Source: Oscheius tipulae (lineage: Eukaryota > Nematoda > Chromadorea > Rhabditida > Rhabditidae). From it: a stretch of 64,000 nt of DNA. Shown here in pieces: positions 55,502 through 64,000 of the stretch. Both the position numbers and the translations under genes were made by a program. Positions within the stretch are counted from its first letter, which is position 1; each line of letters begins with the position of its first letter. The stretch lies in contig JASJZH010000004.1 of assembly GCA_037178975.1 (NCBI GenBank), positions 11,160,001 through 11,224,000 of the forward strand. Direction: 5' to 3'. The notes beneath the pieces are model-generated. The model saw nothing but the letters and a program-made list of their open reading frames with translations. It did no database searches and was not told the DNA's origin.

Positions 55502-57431
55502 TACTTTGTCTCGTTACCCTTGATCAGAGACATGTTCCTCTTATGGTAATGGATAACATCTTGAAGAATGGCATGTTGTTTCTCCAGCAAACTTTTCTGA
55601 GCCTGAAAACCTCACAATTCTAACGTACTACAGTCTTCAGACCTGTCTCTGAGCCTCCTCGTCCGGCTGCTTCTTCACAATGTTCGGTCCAACTGCGCCA
55701 ATACTTCCAGCCACGACGAAGGCAGCAGCAGGAAAGACTCGATAGTAAGCCTCCAAGATCTGTGCAAACTATGGTAAAAGAAGGCGACATAAGTAAGTAC
55801 CTGTTCATAAGTGTATGGACAAGCGACGGGACCGGTGCTCATCTTGGCCCACCAGAGTTTGACGTACTTTTGCCAGTTCGCTCGTCTCTCCTTTCCAGAC
55901 AGACAACCGGTGAAGAGGCGAACCAAATCAGCGGCAGGATTGGCGATTTGAGCGGTCTGAAAAGCTACGATCGGTCTCTGTCTTTTTGTCTCTCTGACTC
56001 TCTGTTTCTCTCACTCTCTCCCTCTTACCTGAAGATCAATCAGAGCCTTCAGCTCATACTCTTCATTGCTCGGACAGTCACCAGTTCTCTTCAACAGCAT
56101 ATTGCACATCCACACATCTCCATGGCAAAGCATCCTCGCAATTCCTAGATTCTCACAGGTCTCATCGATCCACTTCAGATAGCAGGGCTCTTTCATTTCT
56201 TCCAAGACCGGCAACAGTTCTTCGCATTCCTTGGCCATCATCTCTCCTCCAAAATTTTTGATCATCAGACCGAGGCTCTTGATCATCTGCAGAAAATATT
56301 TTTAATACAAGAAAAGAACATACGGCAGGTTCGAACATGATATTGAAGGTGTCCTGATACATGTTTCCTTGCATTTTGGTCTGTTGTTCTTCCGAGAACA
56401 GAGGGGCAGACTTGTGGATTTCACTTAGTTGATGTATAATCTGAAAACAATGGATTCCAATGCATAATGACCTCCGAAAATGGTCAAAACAGTACTCACA
56501 TCCTCAATAGCAGCCTCCGTAAGGTTATTATTCATGTGAAGATAGGATGAGACTCCGTCGAAATGTTTCATGACAATATAGCCATCATCCTTGAAGTCCT
56601 TTCTCTCCTTCCAGGCATAAACTTCTGCCAATTTTACATTGACGTGGTTCTCCTGGAGAGTTGTCAAGACAGAGATTTCGGTGTTGTGGTACTGAACAAA
56701 TTAGTATGAATGGTTCGAAAGATAGAGACAGAGTGATGAGATTAACTTTGGAAGAAAAAAAAACAACGGGGTTGTGTTCACCGCCCTCGAAAAGTCTAGT
56801 TAACGTAAAAGAAAAAAGTTATCATCGGTGGGGATTGAACCTTTAACCCTCGGTGAGGTGCGGACTTCAAGCGAATGCAGTAACTACCATCTGTAGTCTG
56901 TTTCCAACGTTAGCACACTCGTTGGGTAATCTAGCGGCCCAGGTTGAATTCCCGCCGCGGACCAAACTGTATCTTTTACGTTCCTAGAAGTTTTCAAGAG
57001 CGTCAAACACGCTCCTGCTTTTAGTTTATCTCTAAAAGTATTTCCTAACAGATAAACAGAGAGACACAGAGACAGTTGGATTATCTCACATTGACAATTC
57101 TTTGCTGCTTCGCATCGTCCACGTTGGTCTCTCTGGACAGTTTTTGTAGTTCATTGTCTGTTTCCACATTGGCTGAAGTTGCAACTTTGACAGCAAAAGT
57201 GGCGGGAAGAGTATGGTTAGACGGCTGCCAATCAGCAGTAAGGAGTCCGACCTGTGAGACGATGCCCTAGAAAACAATTTATCAATGCAACCTACTGTAA
57301 AAACTCACATTTCCCTCTCCTAGATCCCGAAAATTGACATTTGGACCAAATTTCGAGTCCGTTTTGAAGTGTTTCTGAAGGTCAGACTCCAGATTTTGCA
57401 AAGTGATGGAACTTTTGAAAAGCGAGGTCAT
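55502..57431 (-). CDS. CHK/DUF1679-type kinase-like protein (EcKinase family)
   Basis: Aminoglycoside- or choline-kinase-like fold protein of the nematode DUF1679 group. The start at 57431 gives MTSLFKSSITLQNLESDLQK, followed by FRDLGEGN. Then LPATFAVKVATS supplies the ATP-binding Lys strand. ILMKHFDG-like sequence (YIVMKHFDGVSSYLHM) follows, then the catalytic loop ARMLCHGDVWMCNMLLKR (H-G-D-x-W-x-x-N). The metal-binding region ALIDLQTAQIANPAADLVRL follows. It ends with HYHKRNMSLIKGNETK at 55502. All signature residues are present. Substrate unknown; family members are suggested to phosphorylate steroids or small xenobiotics. A tRNA-derived repeat sits in an intron (56712-57075). Confidence 0.85.
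56712..57075. repeat. tRNA-derived divergent repeat, copy 3
   Basis: The left half is an inverted tRNA-like unit: its complement has GGTTCAATCCCCACCGA as B-box region. The right half is a direct tRNA-like unit with AGGTTGAATTCCCGCCGCGG. It ends with the tail GAGCGTCAAACACGCTCCTG and AGTTTATCTCTAAAAG. GACAGA tracts bound both ends. It is intronic in the CHK-like gene. Confidence 0.7.
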
Positions 57432-58107
57432 TTTGTGGAGACTTTTTCTGTAAAGTAGCAACCGATAAGGATAGTTCGAAGACCAAAAAGAAAGGCAACC
57501 AGGAAGGGTGATTAGATTGGAGAGGCGCAGGCATATATTGGCAGCGACGCGATTGCACAACATTGAGGGGTAAAAGCGCCAGTCATACAAATACACAAAG
57601 ATCAGTGGGGCTGGGTGTTCTGTGTGCTGGGTATCAATTATCATTACAGTGGAGTAAAATATAGGAGAAGGAGAGAGAGAGAGAGAAATAGAGGCGCATT
57701 TGTTTGTCAGACTTTTTTGGCTCACAGCACGCCTCTCCTCTCTCTGTATCTCTGACTTCGACCTTATCCCCACATTTCCACTCTTTCTCAAAAAATCTTC
57801 CGGCGAAATACTTTTGGTTCTTAAGCCATAATATTTTGTACGACACTCGTGCAGACATTCCCACGGCCCCACGTTTTTCACGAGTGGGCGGGGACACATT
57901 GGCACTCTGAATAGCTCTCCTTGTCTATAGGACAGGGCGCGAAGCACTTCCGGTTTGAATCCTCAGACCATTTCCAAATTTTCTATTTTGATTTAACACT
58001 TGACTTGAGGCGGAAATAGCAGACTTTCTGATGCCTGTGAAGGGTCTTTTGGCTTCACCCATCTTTTGCTTTCGATTATAAACTTTCAGATTCATATTTG
58101 ATCTTTA
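57432..58107. other. Gap upstream of CHK-like gene
   Basis: Contains a GA-rich tract at 57660-57690. No gene is supported; the overlapping ORFs on both strands look like composition artefacts. Confidence 0.4.
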
Positions 58108-59014
58108 ATGATGGCTAACGTTCACAAACGACTCTTTCACCAGGGTAGCTGTCAAGCACAGGACTTCCCTACCGGTATATTCGTTCAGTTTAAGGGGTCT
58201 ATCAAGTTATTCAAGTCCTTCAATCCATCAGATCACGACCAGGGCAATGCTTATTGATGTATGAATCCTAATCTATTTCAACTTCTTGGTATTTAGGTTG
58301 ATGGGAGCAAGGTTGAATGGATCAGATCCACGGTAGCAAAGTTGCCAGTGCTATAGCGTTCAAGCCAGAGGACAGAAGGAACGACTCCGTCGCTGTCGCT
58401 GTGGTTAAGAAGCCTGTTATCGTCAAGAGCACTCTCCTTTCTACGTTTGTCTATGACTTTGTGAGTATCTTTTTGAAAGATAGTTGAACAATTTTTGCTT
58501 CCAGGAAGCACAATTCTTTGGAGAATGGAAGATGACCAGTTGATCTCGGAGAAAAACATCAGTATCCTGATCTATTTTAATCATTTTTGTTGGACGGAAA
58601 TATGTGCAATTTTATAAATGTCTCCCTCGATCTGTCTTTCCGTCTCTCTGTCTCTCTGTCTATCTTTCTAACTGTCTATCTGTCTCTATTTCTCTGGCTC
58701 TATGTCTCTCTGATTCTCTCTGTACCTCTGCCTCTCTCTGACTCTCTGTTTCGACATTGAACACCCTCGGAGCTGTCGGTGAAACAGTCACTGCCGTTTT
58801 TCCCCAACCGATCTCTCTAATTATTCGTGGCGCCACCTTTCTCGGTTCCATCTCTGTCAACGACAAGACATTTGAAAGCAACGAATCTCATCATTCAAAA
58901 GTCGTACAAAAGGACACAGTCCAGAGAGTAAAGAAGGCCCTATCCCTGGCTATGGATTGTGATATCAACTGGTCTGCAGTACGTCTTCAGCTTGTTTTTC
59001 GGTCGGGGGCGTAA
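58108..59014 (+). CDS. Possible hypothetical gene built from small ORFs
   Basis: A TTTCAG acceptor at 58088 precedes ATGATGGCTAACG and a 49-codon ORF (58108-58257, MMANVHKRLFHQGSC..). A second ORF from 58317 (MDQIHGSKVASAIAFKPEDR) has a proper GTGAGT-TTCCAG intron and ends FFGEWKMTS. A third open block at 58766-59013 (LNTLGAVGETVTAVFPQPIS) follows a TCTCTG tract. I could not join them in one frame. No family recognised; may be one gene, two small genes or a decayed gene. Confidence 0.3.
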
Positions 59015-60724
59015 TCAGCAAACAAGGGAATCGTACGTGACATTTGAGAGTTCTGTTCCTAGCCTACGTGACTTCCTCCAGATTGCATCAGGCTCAGTTA
59101 TCTGACGACTTCGGGGGTCGTATAAGATCCGCGCATAGGTGAGAACAACAATCGGTCTTAGCCCATTTGCAGTCCTAAGTGTTTTTTTAGAGTGATAATC
59201 ATTCAAACAATTCTGTTTTTCATCCATCGTTTGTCTAGAGTCTGTCCATAATAACCACGTTTACGAAAGGTTCAAACATCTAAGTGAATAGTACTTCTAC
59301 CGAAAACGCCTGGCTTATTCTTCGTCTTACTTTAATGTTTTTCTTTCTCGGTCTTTCAAAAAGCAGTATCAGCTCGCTTGTCAACAGAACACCGCTTTCT
59401 TTGGTTTATTACTCTAATTTTTTGCCCTCTCTGTCTCCGTCTTTATCTTTATCACTACAGTCCAAAAGTCTATCTTAGGAAACCTGCTCTATTGGATCCA
59501 GATCTCTTCCCCCTCTCCCCAGTCAGTCCATATAGTGTGCGGGCTGCTGCCCTTTGCCCGGCTGCGAGGCTGACCCATGTGCTCGCCACGTGGACATTGA
59601 GGGGAAGTCCCCTCTCTGCGGAGCTCCGCGCAGTCTCAGCCGTAGTTCTCTCTTATTTATCGAACTTCGCCGCTGAAGTCTCCCTTTCAGACCACCAATG
59701 TCTTTTAAAGATCACCTAAAATATTTGAGGGGTTTCCCGAGACTGAGCTGTGATCAGTGATCCTGTCACGTCACGCACACAGCCTCCGCGACCAACTGGG
59801 AGAGACCCAGTCCGTGTCAACGTATTTATGTCTGTGATGGGGGCCCGCAGTGTCATTATATAGAGCGGACTGTGACCAAATAGGGAAACTGCTATCTCTC
59901 TCCTCTTCCTCTCTTTCTCTCTCTCTCTGACAGTTACTGTAGGGTCTGTCCTATCTGTCTTTCTACCCATTTTGGGATAGTTTGTGTTCTCTAACATTTA
60001 CTAACAATTCAGTCCTGTTCTCTGTATCCAAAAAAGAGACTCTATCTTTTTGGAAGTCGTCATTGGGCCTCCGAAACTGTTTAGTAAAATTTGAAACGTT
60101 TTCACAACAGACTCGACAGTTAGACAGCTTCTACGCTGTGACTACTTCATGTCGTGAGTATGAAGCCACTCGCTCGACAGTTAAACAATCACTTTTTTCA
60201 GTCACCGCGTGTAAAACCGTCAGCCTGAGTTGTTTAGAGAATGAAAATATACCAGTAAATCTCTTCCTGACACCCCTGTTTACTATTCCGAGCGGTTTTG
60301 TTCCAAAAAAATATTGTAAGGTTCCCTTCGTCATCTTGCCTTCTTCTCTCTCCATCCTCCGATCATTGAAACGGTGTAATCCTGCCATCGGTCACAAAAT
60401 TAAAAAGGGCTTGGAACCCGTTTTGTTGTTCCCTTCCCCTTGTCTCGCGGTCATTCAAGTGACAGTATTGGCCCATGAGTACGACTAGTCCCTATCTTTT
60501 CGGCCTCTGCCTATCAGGTCCGAAAGATAGAAGTAGTGACCGCGATCTGACGTTTTTGCGCACTTGGTCCGAATGACGGCTGTTCTAGCATGCTTCCTGT
60601 TGATACCCATACTCTTGGCCCGTTCGCTGCCTCTCACATGACTACCTCTAGGTTTCGCCATTCATCACAAATTCAAATACTTTTCAGCTTCATCATACTC
60701 CTGACTCGCGGTCTTCTTCTGAAC
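59015..60724. other. Gene-poor interval
   Basis: Two long plus-strand ORFs (59378-59719 and 59982-60488, the latter 168 codons) have no recognisable domain and no clear splice or promoter context. A TCTCTC tract lies near 59895-59930. TTTTCAG at 60681-60687 probably marks trans-splicing for the next gene. Confidence 0.4.
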
Positions 60725-61610
60725 ATGATCCGAGTCGCTCATCCAGTTGCTGCCGCCCCAAGCCAGGCAGCACCCCTTTCCACACCGATCATCGACGAAA
60801 CCCCGTCAGAACGCTGTAAGAGAGTTTGGCGCGAAGCCGATGCTGTTTGCTTTGATGTGGATTCGACTGTCTGTCAGGATGAGGCTATCGACGAACTGGC
60901 AGCGTATCTGGGAGTTGGAGAAGCTGTCGCGAATGTGACGCGGTCGGCGATGAATGGTAATGCGAGATTCAGGTGGGTGTGAGAGACAGAGAGACAGATG
61001 AGACAGAATTTTCTCTTCCCAGACCCATATCAAAGGTCACTTTCTTTAGAGACGCACTAGCTGCCCGTCTCCAAGTAATGAAGCCCTCATTCGACCAGCT
61101 GGAGAAGTATGCCAATGAGACGAAACCCAAGCTCACTCCCGGAATTCGTGAACTGATCCGGGCTCTCCATAACCGTGGAACACACGTCTATCTCGTCTCT
61201 GGCGGCTTCAGGAGGATCATCCTTCCCGTGGCTGACATCCTAGGGATTGATAGAAAACGCATCTACGCAAATGAAATTCTCTTCGACGCTAACAAGAACT
61301 ACGCCGGGTTTGACATCAACGAGCTGACCAGTGATTCTGGTAGCAAAGATGTGAGTTTTGACCCCCTGTCATCAAAAATTATCCCTTTTAGACCGGTAAG
61401 CCTGCTGTAATTAGCATGCTAAAGAGAAAGTTCGGACACAAGAGTGTTGTGATGGTCGGTGACGGAGCCACAGATCTCGAGGCCTGTCCCCCAGCCGATG
61501 CCTTTGTCGGATTCGGTGGGAATCAGATCCGCGAAGCTGTCAAATCTCGTGCCGAGTGGTACGTGACCGACTTCGACGTCTTGAGAAAGGAGTTAGAACA
61601 CGATTATTAG
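60725..61610 (+). CDS. Phosphoserine phosphatase (HAD superfamily)
   Basis: Cytosolic enzyme that hydrolyses L-3-phosphoserine to serine, the last step of serine synthesis. The motif I nucleophile reads AVCFDVDSTVCQDEAIDELA (DxDST). Exon 2 starts FRDALAARLQVMKPS and contains motif II, HVYLVSGGFRRIILPVAD. The last exon has TGKPAVISMLKRKFG (motif III Lys) and VVMVGDGATDLEACPPADAF (motif IV). Ends ELEHDY at 61610. All HAD catalytic residues are present. I chose the ATG at 60725 because a TTTTCAG trans-splice-like site lies 38 bases upstream; an upstream in-frame ATG at 60590 would precede that site. Intron 1 contains a GACAGA tract. Confidence 0.9.
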
Positions 61611-63254
61611 ATCCCCGATTGTAACTCTCAGTCTTAATTTTGTGATACTCAGGCTCGTTTTCGAGCCAAATTCCCTCAAATTTCGTATAGGTATCTTAAC
61701 ACTGTCTGTCAAGTACTGAGCACTGTGTGCATATAAATAAATGCTCTGCAACATTCATTTTGAAGTTATGGCTTGTCTCTGCGGTGTATCGAGCTGTCAT
61801 CCATCCGTCCATCCGTGCATCTGTCTCCATCTATTTCTGACGGCAGCTGTTACTAATGTGCCGTTATGATGTCGTTTTGTCGAGCCCCAGCTTCAGTTTC
61901 TCCGCAGTTACACTGAGAACGAGGCTTCTCTTTTCCCCGTTGCCTCCTCCTATTTGATTTTTTTTTAAATTCGTACATGATCTCTGACTTAGAGCCTTCT
62001 GTCGCCGCATTGTGCTGTGAAAGCGAAGGATATAACAAACGCTCAGAAGTTTGTTAGGTTTGGTCAGTTTTTGGGAAAGGCGAAATTTCTGTGTTTTAAA
62101 TACCTACACTTCTGTAAGCGATATCTGTATCTGTGAAGTCTTCGTGATTCTGCAGCACCTCAGGAGTGTGAAACTCTGCACCGATATATAAAGCGCAAGT
62201 AATTTGTAGTCATAGTAACTGTCCAATTTGTAGAAGACTACACTAGCATCTCACGCCCTATTACCGTGAAAAGACGTACTACATGCTGCCAGGCCGCGCA
62301 CCTGTGAATTGTTGATCGGAGCCCCTACCAGCGCCACTACTGCTGCACTCAAGACTGCTCTCTAATAAATACTTGTTACGACAGACAGCTTGGTGCCGTG
62401 CTGGGCAACCTCTCGTTGAAACCCGGCATGTTAGTATTTACTATTTATTTCACCTGTTTCGGGGCTTGGTCCACTCCCACTGCTGGCCATTTGTTATATT
62501 CATCCTTATTTTTTATTATTGTGACAGTCTTTATGATGGGATGCTCTGCCTAGAAGTGCAACCATTGGGGAAACGCGTTTTGGAATACGACATTCCAATA
62601 AACTTTCCTATTTTGAGAAGATCTCTGTCTCTCTGTTTTTCTGTCAAGTCTATCTATACCCTATATATGTTTCTTCTTACAAGTTTCCATAAACATTTAT
62701 CTGACCGCTGGATCTGGAACAGACAACACTACAGGAACAAGTTCATTTCGTCGATTTGACTGTAAACACATTTGCGTAGTTGCCACATTCCAGCACTTTG
62801 CCGTTAGCCACGTTTTTCCACCCGCGAAAACTTGCTGTAACAGGTGTCGAAGCACTCTTCAAGTATTCATGATTTCTTAAAGAAACCCATCGGTTTAGTC
62901 CAGTCTTACAAAAAAGAGATCCCAACTAATCGGAATCAATCCCTAATGCGCCAAGTACCACACCGTTACTCTCAGCGGTTAGCCGTTTTCGTGTCCTTGG
63001 CGAAAGCCAAACGGGCTTAAGCGGGGCCGAAAGAAGGGAGGGGAATGATGGTAATTGGCATTTTGGAAGGAGAAGGGCTGTTGAGAGCGAGGCAAAAGAC
63101 CGGCCGACATTAGGAAGACAGAGAAAAGTGACATTAAGATGTCAAGTATGGAAGAACCGGAGGGAAAGGGAAGGAGAAAGAGAAGTGGTGAGAAAGGTAT
63201 GAGACAGCTGAAACCAAAAGTTTTGGACAGAATCATTGTATTTTCCGAGAGAAA
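61611..63254. other. Gene-poor interval downstream of phosphoserine phosphatase
   Basis: AATAAA near 61737 would end the phosphatase transcript. A CATCCGTC-type short repeat lies at about 61799-61824. ORFs at 62373-62759 and 62979-63314 are not supported as genes. Confidence 0.45.
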
Positions 63255-63640
63255 CAGAGAAACAGAAAGACAGAGATAGAGAGGTGAGATTGATTTTTCG
63301 AGGAAAAAGAACAATGGGGTCGTGTTCAGCGCCCTTGAAACATTAAGAAAACAGAAAAAAAGTTATCATCGAACCTTTAATCCTCGGTGACGTGCGAACT
63401 GCAAGCGAATGAGGTAACCACTAAGCCATTTAAATCGGAAATGGGGTTCCCGAACCAAAAACTTTCTTCGGCGTAGCCGAGTGGTTAGCACACCCGTTTG
63501 GTTATCTAGCGACACAGGTTGGATTCCTGCCGCGAACGAAACTATCTTTTCCGTTTCCAGAGATTTTCAAGGGCGCGGATCACGCTCCTGCTATTAGTTT
63601 ATCTCTAAAAGTCTTTCCTAACAGATAAACAGAGAGACAG
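63255..63640. repeat. tRNA-derived divergent repeat, copy 4 (best preserved)
   Basis: Left inverted tRNA-like half at 63365-63430. Its complement shows TTAGTGGTTACCTCATTCGC (A-box) and AAAGGTTCGATGATAAC (B-box). Right direct half at 63472-63537 has GTAGCCGAGTGGTTAGCACA (A-box) and CAGGTTGGATTCCTGCCGCG (B-box). Both A-boxes face the centre, so both units would be transcribed outward. Tails on each side share the GTGTTCAGCGCCCTTGAAA-type motif in inverted orientation. Upstream of the last collagen. Confidence 0.7.
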
Positions 63641-63863
63641 GGATACTTTGTTCTGACCATTTCAATCACCTCATCCAGTAAGTCCAATCTTCGGACAAAC
63701 TCTCTTTTCCGCCGTATTCCGATCAGCTTGGTGTTCCTAACCCGTTTCAATCGCGTCAAATCTGCCCCTCGCAGTGTTTTTCGGCCGGTGCTTTGATTGG
63801 GAGAGAAACAGTGTCGCCCTCCCTCCTGAAGCCAGTTCAGAGAGGCGGGACCGTGTTCCGACG

Positions 63864-63871
63864 TATAAAAG
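63864..63871 (+). promoter_or_regulatory. TATA box of the right-end collagen
   Basis: TATAAAAG, 52 bases before the ATG at 63916, in the same style as the palindrome genes. Confidence 0.7.
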
Positions 63872-63915
63872 CGGGAGGCAGTAGAGGCTAGACCAGCAGC
63901 AGCTCGTCCACCATC

Positions 63916-64000
63916 ATGGATTTGCAGCAGCGTATCAAGGCTTACCGTTTTGTCGCCTATTCGGCTGTCACCTTCTCTGTGGTGGCTGTCCTTTCCGTCT
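63916..64000 (+). CDS. Cuticle collagen, 5' part only (runs off the window)
   Basis: Reads [20 protein letters not shown] then SVVAVLSV before the window ends. It differs from the arm collagen (MDLEQRIK) in having no intron after the eighth codon. Otherwise the N-terminal domain is nearly the same, so it is a third collagen paralogue. Confidence 0.9.
   Translation, partial: MDLQQRIKAYRFVAYSAVTFSVVAVLSV

Noticed and set aside
59982-60488. 168-codon plus-strand ORF
   Set aside because: No recognised domain, no splice sites or promoter, and gene-poor context; left as part of an interval description.
62373-62759. 128-codon plus-strand ORF
   Set aside because: Hydrophobic low-information sequence with no start context or homology I can recognise.
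1-64000. CRISPR arrays, operons with ribosome binding sites, or prokaryotic elements
   Set aside because: The window is eukaryotic: introns, TATA boxes and nematode families. The repeat tracts are degenerate simple repeats, not spaced arrays.

Overview
This window is nuclear DNA from a nematode. The evidence is a set of nematode-specific families (cuticle collagens of the RxxRQ-AGY type, serpentine chemoreceptors, a lineage-expanded nuclear hormone receptor, GT92 glycosyltransferases, astacins with ShK tails, a CHK/DUF1679 kinase), short introns with GTAAGT...TTTCAG borders, and TTTTCAG acceptors just upstream of several start codons that look like spliced-leader sites. The genus cannot be told from the sequence alone. 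Many introns and intergenic gaps carry degenerate GACAGAGA/TCTCTGTC tracts.

Left flank (1-18.1 kb): a nuclear hormone receptor (minus), a GT92 glycosyltransferase (minus), an ELYS/MEL-28-like nucleoporin with AT-hooks (plus), and a second GT92 gene (minus) with an intronic tRNA-Asp and a duplicated in-frame exon.

Centre (18.1-43.6 kb): a very large interrupted palindrome. Two arms of about 10.6 kb (18096-28697 and 33015-43617) are reverse complements. Arm coordinates add to 61713 in the outer part and 61712 in the inner part, so there is only one net single-base indel. Each arm carries a cuticle collagen, a cysteine-rich two-module protein, a secreted class-2 lipase, an isochorismatase-family hydrolase, two tandem astacins (astacin-EGF-CUB-ShK-ShK) and a short unassigned ORF. 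The single indel breaks the isochorismatase gene in the left arm only. The 4.3-kb unique spacer holds a multi-module cystine-knot-like secreted protein, another collagen and a standalone I29-type cysteine-protease-inhibitor domain. The outer border lies exactly at the collagen TATA box, so the two collagen copies share a core promoter but have different upstream DNA.

Right flank (43.6-64 kb): three chemoreceptor genes (minus), a decayed Tc1/IS630-type DNA transposon with about 69-bp terminal inverted repeats and TA target duplications, a CHK-like kinase (minus), phosphoserine phosphatase (plus) and the 5' end of a further collagen (plus). One chemoreceptor intron contains a nested insertion: a partial isochorismatase gene related to the palindrome copy, itself interrupted by a dead mariner element. 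A dispersed repeat with two outward-facing tRNA-like halves occurs at least three or four times.

The collagen, astacin and lipase genes share a TATAAA box 38-52 bases before the ATG. This fits a co-expressed secreted or cuticle programme amplified in the palindrome (inference). The palindrome is either a recent or conversion-maintained structure or an assembly fold-back; long reads across the four junctions would decide.
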